Part shown: one piece after another, positions 17,199 through 25,461 of the stretch
Position numbering within the stretch: the first letter of the stretch is position 1
Layout: every line of letters starts with the position of its first letter
Assembly (NCBI GenBank): GCA_016703535.1
Contig: JADJBV010000002.1
Span: forward strand, 992,001 to 1,056,000
Length of the DNA stretch: 64,000 bases
Reading direction: 5' to 3'
Source of the DNA: Deltaproteobacteria bacterium
GTDB taxonomy: Bacteria > Myxococcota > Kuafuiibacteriia > Kuafuiibacteriales > Kuafuiibacteriaceae
Translations under genes and position numbers: made by a program
The notes under the pieces: model-generated
What the model was told of the DNA's origin: nothing
Seen by the model: the letters and a program-made list of their open reading frames with translations, nothing else
Database searches by the model: none

Positions 17199-20100
17199 AT
17201 GTGGATCGTCGCCCTAGCCCTCCGGCGCCCCTACACCTTCGTGGTCGCCGCCCTGCTGCTCTTGCTGGTCGGCTTCCAGGTGGCCCGGACCACCCCCACC
17301 GACATCTTGCCGTCCATCGACGTGCCGGTGATCAGCGTGGTCTGGACCTACTCGGGCCTGCCCGCCCAGCAGGTGGAGCAGCAGATGACCCAGTTCAGCG
17401 AATATTCGCTGGCGGGCAACGTGGCCGGGATCCAGCGGCTGGAGAGCAACAGCTTCGACGGGCTTTCGGTCATCAAGTTGTATTTCCACCAAGACGTGGA
17501 CGTGGCCTCGGCCACCGCCCAGGTCACGGCGATCTCCCAGACTATCGTAAGGCGCATGCCGCCCGGCACCTTCCCGCCGATCATCGTCCGCTACAACGCC
17601 AGCAGCGTGCCCATCCTGCAGCTGGCCTTCCGCAGCGCCACCATGTCGGAGGCCGAGGTCTTCGACTACGTCAACACCCGGATCCGCTCGGTGTTGAGCG
17701 TGATCCGCGGGACCCGCTTCCCGCTGCCGGCTGGCGGAAAGTTCCGGCAGATCGTCATCGACCTCGACCCGGAGGCGCTCCGGGCCCGGGGCTTGTCGCC
17801 CAACGACGTCACCCAGTCCCTCGCCGCCCAGAACCTGGTGTTCCCCACCGGCAGCGCCAAGTTGGGCGAACGGGAGTATCGGGTCACGCTCAACTCCAGC
17901 CCCGACGCCATCGAGGCCTTGAACGACGTCCCGGTGAAGAAGGGAGACGGCCCGACCTTCCTGATGCGGGACGTGGGCTTCGTGCACGACGGCTTTCAAC
18001 CCCAGACCAACATCGCGCGCCTCGACGGGAGCCGGGCGGTGGTCTTGTCGGTGATGAAGACCGGCGACGCCTCCACCTTGGACGTGGCGGCCCGGGTGCG
18101 GGCCATGATCCCCGAGCTCCAAGCCAGCGCTCCGCCGGGCTTTGAGATCCAGGTTTTGGCCGACCAATCCACCTTCGTCTCCAACGCGGTGCAGGGCCTG
18201 TTGGTCGAAGGGATCATCGCCGCCGCCCTGACCGCCCTGATGATCCTGCTGTTTTTGGGGAGCTGGCGCAGCACCTTGATCGTCGCGGTCTCCATCCCGC
18301 TTTCGGTGTTGGCGGCGTTGTTGGCGATGCGGGCCTTGGGCCAGACCATCAACACCATGACCTTGGGGGGTCTAGCGTTGGCGGTGGGCATCTTGGTCGA
18401 CGACGCGACGGTGGAGATCGAAAACATCCACCGCAACCTGGCCATGGGCAAGACCTTGACCCGGGCGATCCTCGACGGCGCCCGGCAGATCGCGGTGCCG
18501 GCCTTCGTCGCCTCCACCTCGATCTCGATCGTGTTCTTGTCGGTCTTTTTCCTGGAAGGGGCGGTGAAGTTCCTCTTTTTGCCGATCGGGATGGCGGTCG
18601 GATTTTCGGTGATGTTCTCTTACCTGCTCTCCCGGACCCTCATCCCGACGATGGTCAAGTACCTCTTGGCTCAGGAACGGCACGGCGAAAGCCACTCCTG
18701 GTTCGGTCGGGTGCACGCCGCCTTCGAGCGCGGATTTTTGCGCTTTCGCGACGACTACGGCGGCCTGCTCGACGCGGCCTTGGCTCATCCGGGTCGGGTT
18801 TTTGGGGGCTTTTTTGCGTTGATCCTGGTGGGCGTCGCTTTGTTTTTTGGAGTCGGGCGGGACTTCTTCCCGCGGATCGACGGCGGCCAAGTGCGCCTCC
18901 ACGTCTTGGCGCCGGCCGGCACCCGCATCGAAGAGACCGAACGTTACTTCAGCCAGGTCGAGGCGGTGATTCGGCGGGAGGTGCCCGAACAAGAGCGCCT
19001 CTTGGCCTTCATCGGCCTGCAGAGCGGCTACACCGTCGCGATCACCGACAGCGCCAACGTCAGCTCGGCCGACGGCGAGATCTTGATCGTGTTGTCCCGG
19101 GATCGGACCCGGGAGACCGAAGAGATCGTCCAGGTGCTCCGCACCACCTTGGCCAAAGAGTTCCCCGAGCTCGGCTTCTATTTTCAGCCCGCCGACATGG
19201 TCACCCAGATCCTCAGCTTCGGCGTCCCGGCCGCCATCGATGTGCAGGTCACCGGCATGAAGCGCGACGTCACCTGGGCCGCGGCCAAGGCCATCGAGGG
19301 CCGGCTGCGAGGCGTGTCCGGGGTGGTCGACGTCCGGGTGCATCAACAGATCAAGGCGCCCCGCTTGCACGTGGAGGTCGATCGGGTCCGGGCCGCCGAG
19401 GCCGGTGTGTCCCAACGGGAGGTGGCCAACAACCTGCTCTTGGCGGTCTCCAACAGCGGCCAGGTCAGCCCCACCTTTTGGACGGATCCGGTCACGGGCA
19501 ACGGTTATCCGGTGGCGGTCCAGATCCCCGAACACCGCATCGACGGCCTCGACAGCTTGAGCAACCTCAGCCTGGTTACGCCTTCGGGCCCGGCTTTGTT
19601 GGGCGACCTGGCCAGCATCGAACGCCGGGTGACGCCGGTCTTCGTCAGTCACACCGACGTGCAGCCGACCTACAACGTGCGGGCCGACGTGGCGGGCGTC
19701 GACCTGGGCCACGTCGAGGCCGCCATCGACGAGATCATCCGCAGCGAAAGCAAAAACCTGCCGCCCGGCGCTCGGATCACCATGCGTGGGCAGATCGAGA
19801 GCATGCGCCTGGCCTTTTCTCGGCTCTTGTTGGGCCTGATCTTCGCGGCGGTTTTGGTCTACGCGCTGATGGTCATCAACTTTCAGTCTTGGACCGATCC
19901 CTTGATCATCGTCAGCGCCTTGCCCGGCGCGGGCGTGGGCATCTTGTTGGCGCTCTTCGCCACCCAGACCACCATCAATGTGCCCTCGTTTATGGGCGCG
20001 ATCATGAGCGTGGGCGTGGCCACCGCCAACTCGATCTTGGTGGTCACCTTCGCCAACGAACGGCGGGCCGATGGGCTCTCGGCGTTGGCGGCGGCCCAAG

Positions 20101-20369
20101 ACGCGGGGCGAGTGCGGCTGCGGCCGGTCTTGATGACCGCCTTGGCGATGGCCATCGGCATGATCCCGATGGCCTTGGGGCTGGGTGAAGGCGCCGAACA
20201 AAACGCCGCCTTGGCCCGGGCCGCGATCGGCGGTTTGGCCGGCGCCACCTTCGCGACTCTGTTTTTTGTGCCGGTCGTCTACAGCAAGCTGCGGCGGCGC
20301 GACGTGGCGAAGGTGGTGGATCCGGATCTAGAGGCGGCCAGCACGGCCGCTGGAGATGTGTATGCGTGA
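17199..20369 (+). CDS. RND-family inner membrane efflux pump (AcrB/HAE1-like)
   Basis: 1056 residues, the usual RND length, with 12 membrane helices (first at residues 10-28, others grouped at about 335-530 and 860-1030). The proton-relay acidic pair is in GILVDDATVEIEN of the fourth helix. The porter-domain N-terminal block PTDILPSIDVPVISVVWTYS is typical. It would work with the adaptor and outer-membrane channel encoded next, to export small molecules from the periplasm or inner membrane. Substrate specificity cannot be told. The upstream region holds an inverted repeat that may be an operator. Its stop overlaps the adaptor gene by 8 bases. Confidence 0.95.
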   Translation: MWIVALALRRPYTFVVAALLLLLVGFQVARTTPTDILPSIDVPVISVVWTYSGLPAQQVEQQMTQFSEYSLAGNVAGIQRLESNSFDGLSVIKLYFHQDVDVASATAQVTAISQTIVRRMPPGTFPPIIVRYNASSVPILQLAFRSATMSEAEVFDYVNTRIRSVLSVIRGTRFPLPAGGKFRQIVIDLDPEALRARGLSPNDVTQSLAAQNLVFPTGSAKLGEREYRVTLNSSPDAIEALNDVPVKKGDGPTFLMRDVGFVHDGFQPQTNIARLDGSRAVVLSVMKTGDASTLDVAARVRAMIPELQASAPPGFEIQVLADQSTFVSNAVQGLLVEGIIAAALTALMILLFLGSWRSTLIVAVSIPLSVLAALLAMRALGQTINTMTLGGLALAVGILVDDATVEIENIHRNLAMGKTLTRAILDGARQIAVPAFVASTSISIVFLSVFFLEGAVKFLFLPIGMAVGFSVMFSYLLSRTLIPTMVKYLLAQERHGESHSWFGRVHAAFERGFLRFRDDYGGLLDAALAHPGRVFGGFFALILVGVALFFGVGRDFFPRIDGGQVRLHVLAPAGTRIEETERYFSQVEAVIRREVPEQERLLAFIGLQSGYTVAITDSANVSSADGEILIVLSRDRTRETEEIVQVLRTTLAKEFPELGFYFQPADMVTQILSFGVPAAIDVQVTGMKRDVTWAAAKAIEGRLRGVSGVVDVRVHQQIKAPRLHVEVDRVRAAEAGVSQREVANNLLLAVSNSGQVSPTFWTDPVTGNGYPVAVQIPEHRIDGLDSLSNLSLVTPSGPALLGDLASIERRVTPVFVSHTDVQPTYNVRADVAGVDLGHVEAAIDEIIRSESKNLPPGARITMRGQIESMRLAFSRLLLGLIFAAVLVYALMVINFQSWTDPLIIVSALPGAGVGILLALFATQTTINVPSFMGAIMSVGVATANSILVVTFANERRADGLSALAAAQDAGRVRLRPVLMTALAMAIGMIPMALGLGEGAEQNAALARAAIGGLAGATFATLFFVPVVYSKLRRRDVAKVVDPDLEAASTAAGDVYA

Positions 20370-21507
20370 AGTTCGTCCGATCCGCGCTGTCCTGGCCGGG
20401 GTCGCATTGTTGTTGGGCCTGTTGGCCGTGGGCGGGTGGCCGCGCCTCGAGCGACGGGCGTCCTTGGCCTTGGCCGCGGGGCTCACCCAGGGGCCCCGAC
20501 GGGTGGCGGTGGTGACCGCCCAGGCTGGGCCCCAGCAGTCGGAGCTGAGCTTGGCGGGCTCGGCCCAACCCCAACAGCTGACCACCCTCTACGCTCGTTC
20601 ACCCGGCTTCGTGCGGGAGGTGCTGGTGGACCTGGGCGACCGGGTGAAGGCGGGGCAGCTGCTGGCGGTGATCGAGGCCGCGGAGCTCGGTGAAGATCGC
20701 CTGCGGGCGCAAGCTAGGTTGCGCGAGGCTGAAGAGAACGTGGCCTTGGCCAAGATCGCCGCCGACCGAGAGGCCAAGTTGGCCGCCGAAGGGGCGAGCT
20801 CCCGGCAGCGGGCCGACGAGGCGGCGGCTCGGCTCAACTCGGCGGTGGCCGCGGTCGACACCAACCGCTCCGAGCTGAGGCGGCTGGAGACCTTGCTCGC
20901 CTATCAACGGGTCACCGCGCCCTTCGCCGGGGTGATCGTCAAACGTTCGGTCGACAAGGGCGCCTTGGTTTCGGGCGGCAGCGGCACCGGCGTCACCAGC
21001 CTCTTCGAGTTGGCGGACGTGGAGGTGTTGCGGATCTTCATCGACGTACCCCAGAGCCACTCGGCGGCGGTGCGGCCTGGGACCCCGGCGATGATCTTCG
21101 CGCCCGGTGGGCCGAAGGGTGGGGTGCCAGGAGAGGTGGTGCGGACCGCCGGGGCCTTGGATCCGAAGAGCCGGACCCTGCGGACCGAACTCAAGGTGCC
21201 GAGCGCCGAAGGGCTCCTCGCCGGCGGCTACGTGACCGTCAAGCTCAAGCTCACCCGGGACAGCTCGGCGACTCGGGTCCCGGCGACGGCCTTGATCATC
21301 GGCAAAGAGGGCCCTCGGGTGGCGGTGGTGGACGCCCAAGGCAAGGTGGCCCTGCGACCGGTGCATATCCACACCGACCTCGGGAAGGCCGTGGATCTTG
21401 ACGAAGGCCTGGCGCCCGGCGAGCGGGTGGTGATCAGCCCTCCGGACGATCTGGCCGACGGCGTGGTGGTGGAGGCCGTGGAGCGGGATCCCAATGCCAA
21501 GCCCTGA
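20362..21507 (+). CDS. RND efflux periplasmic adaptor (membrane fusion protein)
   Basis: 381 residues from the second of two closely spaced ATGs: GGAG lies 6 bases before ATG 20362, while ATG 20356 would leave almost no spacing. An N-terminal membrane helix or signal is followed by the lipoyl half-motif LYARSPGFVREVLVDLGDRV, an alpha-helical hairpin rich in Ala, Glu and Arg (about residues 105-175), and the second half-motif VTAPFAGVIVKR. The beta-barrel domain then ends near residue 375. It bridges the RND pump and the TolC-like channel. It overlaps both neighbours, indicating a single transcript. Confidence 0.92.
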   Translation: MREVRPIRAVLAGVALLLGLLAVGGWPRLERRASLALAAGLTQGPRRVAVVTAQAGPQQSELSLAGSAQPQQLTTLYARSPGFVREVLVDLGDRVKAGQLLAVIEAAELGEDRLRAQARLREAEENVALAKIAADREAKLAAEGASSRQRADEAAARLNSAVAAVDTNRSELRRLETLLAYQRVTAPFAGVIVKRSVDKGALVSGGSGTGVTSLFELADVEVLRIFIDVPQSHSAAVRPGTPAMIFAPGGPKGGVPGEVVRTAGALDPKSRTLRTELKVPSAEGLLAGGYVTVKLKLTRDSSATRVPATALIIGKEGPRVAVVDAQGKVALRPVHIHTDLGKAVDLDEGLAPGERVVISPPDDLADGVVVEAVERDPNAKP

Positions 21508-22768
21508 ACTTTTGGTCTCGCTGCTGTTGGTGGGCCTGAGCGAAACCTCCAGCGCCGCGGTGCGCCAGGTGGATCTGGCCGAGGCCTTGAACCTCGCTTT
21601 TGCCCGCAACCGCAGCCTGGCGGTGGTCCGGGCCGACGTGGCCCGGGTGCAGGCGGCGGTGACCCAGGCCCGGGCCGGTTGGTTGCCGACCTTAAACGCC
21701 AACGCCTCCTTGGTGTGGCTCGACGCCGACCGGCAGATCGCCGACCGGGTGATCACCGCCCAAGAGACTTTGCAAGCCAACTTGCAATTGCAGGTGCCGC
21801 TGGTGGCGGCCCGGGCTTGGCTCGAGAGCGCCCGGGCGGCCGAGGCGGTCGAGGTGGCCCAGGCCAATGAACGCGAACGTCGCCGAGCGATCGGCCTGTT
21901 GACCGCCCGGGTGTACCTCGGGGTGGTGCAGGAGCGGCAGGCTTTGGCGATCGCCGAACGGGCCGTCCAGACCTCAAGGGCGGCCTTGGTCTTGGCGGTC
22001 CGCCGCAAGGAGGCGGGCGCCGGCACCCGGCTGGAGGAGGCCCGGGCCGAACGGGAGCTCCAGGACAACCTGAGCCGCCTGGAGAGCGCCTGGGTCCGGG
22101 TGGCGGCGGGGCGGGAGGCCTTGGGTGCGGTCACCGCCGAAGACGGACCGCTGGACGCCTCGGTCTTGCCCGAGCTGGAGCCGGGCCCGGGGCTGGCGGA
22201 GGCCCTGGCGGGCCTGGAGGATCGACCGGACCTGGCGACCCAGGTGGCCCGCCGCACCCTGGCCGAAAAGCGGGCCGGGGACGCCTGGGGCGACTATTTG
22301 CCGACGTTGATGGGGGTGGTGACGCCGCTCCTCCAGACCCCTCCCACCCCCACCGTACCGAGCCCCGCCCTCCAGGCTCAGCTCCTCCTGTCTTTTCCGA
22401 TCTTCGACGGAGGACTGCGGTACGCGCGCCAGGCGGAGCGGGAGGCCTTGCTCAGCGCTGCCGAGGCCACCTTGGAGGAGGCCCGGTTGTCGGCCCGCTC
22501 CGAGCTGAGGACCAGCTACCAAGTGGTGGAGCACCGCGCTCAGGCTCGAGTTTCGGCCGAGGCTGCGGCCACCTTGGCCGAAGAGACCCTCCGTTTGGTG
22601 CGGCGCACCTTCGAGGAAGGGTCGGGGACTCAGCTCGAGTTGATCGACGCCGAACGGGCCGCCCGGGACGCCGCCACCTCCGCGGTTTTGGCCGCGATCG
22701 CCGAAAAGAGCGCGATGATCGATCTGTTGGCCGCCGCCGGGCGATTTCCCGCCGAGGTGGCGCCGTGA
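21494..22768 (+). CDS. TolC-family outer membrane efflux channel
   Basis: 424 residues; the start overlaps the adaptor gene by 14 bases. A signal sequence lies within residues 1-22. The two outer-membrane-efflux repeats are recognisable: VDLAEALNLAFARNRSLAVV at the start of the first, and an Ala/Glu/Arg-rich coiled helix set, with a second set after about residue 215. QLLLSFPIFDGGLRYARQAE marks the family-typical beta/alpha junction of the second repeat. It forms the outer-membrane exit duct of the tripartite pump. The TetR gene follows with a GTGA overlap. Confidence 0.92.
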   Translation: MPSPELLVSLLLVGLSETSSAAVRQVDLAEALNLAFARNRSLAVVRADVARVQAAVTQARAGWLPTLNANASLVWLDADRQIADRVITAQETLQANLQLQVPLVAARAWLESARAAEAVEVAQANERERRRAIGLLTARVYLGVVQERQALAIAERAVQTSRAALVLAVRRKEAGAGTRLEEARAERELQDNLSRLESAWVRVAAGREALGAVTAEDGPLDASVLPELEPGPGLAEALAGLEDRPDLATQVARRTLAEKRAGDAWGDYLPTLMGVVTPLLQTPPTPTVPSPALQAQLLLSFPIFDGGLRYARQAEREALLSAAEATLEEARLSARSELRTSYQVVEHRAQARVSAEAAATLAEETLRLVRRTFEEGSGTQLELIDAERAARDAATSAVLAAIAEKSAMIDLLAAAGRFPAEVAP

Positions 22769-23352
22769 GCCCCGAGGCCCACAAGCGGGGGCGTCCGCGC
22801 TGCGAACACACCCGGGCCAACATCTTGGCCGCCACCGAGGCCTTGCTCGACGAGGGGGGCCCTGGCGCGGCCTCCATGGACGCCATCGCCCACCGGGCCG
22901 GGGTCAGCAAAGCGACCGTCTATCGCTGGTGGCCTTCAAGGGGTTGGGTGGTCCTGGAGTCTTTGGTCGAGTTGATGGAGCGGGAGTCGGCCTTCGTCGA
23001 CACCGGCAGCTTGGCCGGGGATCTGCGCTCCCAGGTGAGGGCCCTGGCCCGGATCCTGCGAACCTCTTCTGGCTCCTCGATCGCCGCGATCATCGCCGAG
23101 ATGCAGACCGATCCCGAGATCGGCCAGGCCTTTCGGGAGGCCTTTTTGGCCCGGCGCCGTCGCTCCGCCAAAGAGATGTTGGCTCGGGCCGAGGCCCGAG
23201 GTGAACTGCGGCCGGGGCTGGATCCGGAGCTGGTTTTGGATCTGCTCTACGCGCCGCTGTACCTGCGTCTTTTGCTGAAACATCAACCGATCGACGAGGC
23301 CTTCGTCGAGCAGAGCCTGCGCCTGGTGTTGTCGGGGCTACAGCCGGATTAG
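22765..23352 (+). CDS. TetR-family transcriptional regulator
   Basis: 195 residues from GTG 22765 (GTGA overlap with the channel gene). The N-terminal helix-turn-helix is clear: TRANILAATEALLDEGGPGA, then IAHRAGVSKATVYRWW as the recognition helix region. The C-terminal ligand-binding half resembles TetR_C proteins with a final LLYAPLYLRLLLKHQP block. As last gene of the pump operon it probably represses the operon and senses a pump substrate. TetR repressors more often sit upstream or divergent, so the position is unusual. Its stop overlaps the convergent clpX stop. Confidence 0.92.
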   Translation: MSPEAHKRGRPRCEHTRANILAATEALLDEGGPGAASMDAIAHRAGVSKATVYRWWPSRGWVVLESLVELMERESAFVDTGSLAGDLRSQVRALARILRTSSGSSIAAIIAEMQTDPEIGQAFREAFLARRRRSAKEMLARAEARGELRPGLDPELVLDLLYAPLYLRLLLKHQPIDEAFVEQSLRLVLSGLQPD

Positions 23353-24632
23353 GTGCCGGTCCGGTCGACCTGCTTGATGGTCAACTGGGGCGGCTCCTGC
23401 TTGAGGATGGTCTCTTTGGTGATGGTCACTTCGGTGACCTCTTTCCTGGCCGGCACGTCGTACATGATCTCGAGCATGGCGATCTCGAGGATGGCCCGGA
23501 GGCCCCGGGCGCCCGTGTTCTTCTCCATCGCCTTTTTGGCGATGGCCTCGACCGCACCTTCACCGAAGCCGAGCTTCACGTTGTCCAGCTCCAGCAGCTT
23601 TTGATACTGCTTCACCAGGGCGTTTTTGGGCTTGGTCAAGATCTCCTTCAACGTCTCTTCGTCGAGATCGTTGAGGTGCGTGATCACCGGGAGACGACCG
23701 GTGAACTCGGGGATCATGCCGAACTTGAGGAGGTCGCCCGGCTGGACCTCCTTCAGCAGCTCGCCGATCCGGCGATCTTTTTTGCCTTTGATCTCGGCGC
23801 CGAAGCCCATCGACTTCTTGCCGACCCGGCGTTCGATGATGTTCTCCAGGCCCACAAAAGCGCCGCCGCAGAGGAACAGGATGTTGGTCGTGTCCATCTG
23901 CACGAAGTCCTGCTGCGGGTGTTTGCGCCCGCCCTTGGGGGGCAGGTTGGCCATGGTGCCTTCGAGGATCTTCAGCAGCGCCTGTTGCACGCCTTCGCCC
24001 GACACGTCTCGGGTGATGGAGGGCGACTCGCTCTTGCGCGCCAGCTTGTCGATCTCGTCGATGTAGACGATGCCTCGGCTGGCCCGCTCGATGTCGCCGT
24101 CGGCGGCCTGGAGCAAGTTGACCAGGATGTTCTCCACGTCTTCGCCGACGTAGCCCGCCTCGGTCAGGGTGGTGGCGTCGGCGATGGTGAAGGGGACGTT
24201 GATGATCCGGGCCAGGGTCTGGGCCAACAAGGTCTTGCCCGAGCCCGAAGGCCCGATCAGGAGGATGTTGGACTTCTGGAGCTCGACCTCTTCGTCCTCA
24301 CCGCTGCCGGTCGGCTTGCCGCTGGTCTGGATCCGCTTGTAGTGGTTGTGAACCGCGACCGCGAGGGCCTTTTTGGCCCGCTCCTGGCCGATCACGTATT
24401 CGTCGAGGACCTGCTTGATCTCGGAGGGACGAGGAACGCGGAAGGCGCCGTCCTTCTGGCTGTCCTTGTCCTGCTCCTCGGCGATGATGTCGTTGCAGAG
24501 GCCGATGCACTCGTCGCAGATGTAAACGGTCGGGCCGGCGATGAGCTTCTTCACCTCCTTCTGCGACTTACCGCAGAAGGAACAGGTGAGGTTCCCGCCG
24601 TAACCGTCTTCTCGCTTGCCTCGGTCAGCCAT
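23349..24632 (-). CDS. clpX: ATP-dependent protease ATPase subunit ClpX
   Basis: 427 residues, from ATG 24632. The N-terminal zinc-binding domain has the four-Cys pattern CSFCGKS...CDECIGLCND. The AAA+ module follows with Walker A GPSGSGKTLLAQ, Walker B VYIDEIDK, pore loop GYVGEDVEN and sensor blocks near GVQQALLKILEG. The ClpP-binding loop is at SMGFGAEIKG, where the IGF motif of E. coli is replaced by MGF. The protein unfolds substrates for ClpP. It lies 132 bp downstream of clpP on the same strand. Trigger factor, often in the same cluster, is 36 kb away. Confidence 0.97.
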   Translation of the reverse strand: MADRGKREDGYGGNLTCSFCGKSQKEVKKLIAGPTVYICDECIGLCNDIIAEEQDKDSQKDGAFRVPRPSEIKQVLDEYVIGQERAKKALAVAVHNHYKRIQTSGKPTGSGEDEEVELQKSNILLIGPSGSGKTLLAQTLARIINVPFTIADATTLTEAGYVGEDVENILVNLLQAADGDIERASRGIVYIDEIDKLARKSESPSITRDVSGEGVQQALLKILEGTMANLPPKGGRKHPQQDFVQMDTTNILFLCGGAFVGLENIIERRVGKKSMGFGAEIKGKKDRRIGELLKEVQPGDLLKFGMIPEFTGRLPVITHLNDLDEETLKEILTKPKNALVKQYQKLLELDNVKLGFGEGAVEAIAKKAMEKNTGARGLRAILEIAMLEIMYDVPARKEVTEVTITKETILKQEPPQLTIKQVDRTGT

Positions 24633-24764
24633 CGAACGCCGTCCCAGTGTCACAAGACGCGAGGAAGGCCGCAAGGGCTGCTCGCGGGGAGTCGTTTACC
24701 CGTTTAACGCAGGGCGGCAGAGCAGGCAGCATGGCGTAATTCAAGACTTTTTTGCGATCGAGAC

Positions 24765-25373
24765 TCAGGTCTTTTCGGCGGCGGCTTCCTTCTTCCCGAT
24801 CACCACCTCGTCGATCAGGCCGTACTCCTTCGCCTGGATCGCCGACATGTAGTAGTCGCGGTCGCCGTCTTTCACCAGCCGATCCATGGGCTGACCGGTG
24901 TGTTTGGACAAGATCCCGTTGAGGAGCTCTTTGGTCTTCATGATCTCCCGGGCCTGGATCTCGATGTCCGAGGCCTGACCCCGGGCGCCGCCCAAAGGCT
25001 GGTGGATCATCACTCGGGAGTTTGGGAGGGCCTTGCGCTTACCCTTGGCGCCCGCCGCGAGCAACACCGCCGCCATCGAGGCCGCTTGGCCGATGCAGAT
25101 GGTGCTGATCGGGCACCGCACGTACTGCATGGTGTCGTAGATGGCGAGGCCGGCCGAGACCGAACCGCCCGGGCTGTTGATGTAGAGGTTGACGTCCTTC
25201 TCCGGGTCTTCCGACTCCAGGAAGAGGAGCTGGGCCACGATCACGTTGGCCAGATCGTCGGTCACCTCCATGCCGAGGAAGACGATCCGATCCTTCATCA
25301 ACCGCGACCAGATGTCGTAGGCCCGCTCGCCGCGGTGGGTTTGCTCGATGACGGTAGGAACCAAGTAGCTCAT
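24765..25373 (-). CDS. clpP: ATP-dependent Clp protease proteolytic subunit ClpP
   Basis: 202 residues from ATG 25373, standard length. The catalytic Ser lies in CIGQAASMAAVLLAAG, the His in RVMIHQPLGG, and the Asp in DGDRDYYMSAIQA (the family position is the Asp before the aromatic pair). The N-terminus PTVIEQTHRGERAYDIWSR is the usual gating segment. It forms the double heptameric peptidase with ClpX, encoded 132 bp downstream. Confidence 0.97.
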   Translation of the reverse strand: MSYLVPTVIEQTHRGERAYDIWSRLMKDRIVFLGMEVTDDLANVIVAQLLFLESEDPEKDVNLYINSPGGSVSAGLAIYDTMQYVRCPISTICIGQAASMAAVLLAAGAKGKRKALPNSRVMIHQPLGGARGQASDIEIQAREIMKTKELLNGILSKHTGQPMDRLVKDGDRDYYMSAIQAKEYGLIDEVVIGKKEAAAEKT

Positions 25374-25461
25374 GGGCGCCGAATGGTGGCCGGCCTCGGG
25401 GCCGGTGTCCACCCCCTTTCCTATTCTGTTCACAACCCGGTGGGCGGGCGTTTTCGTCCCG

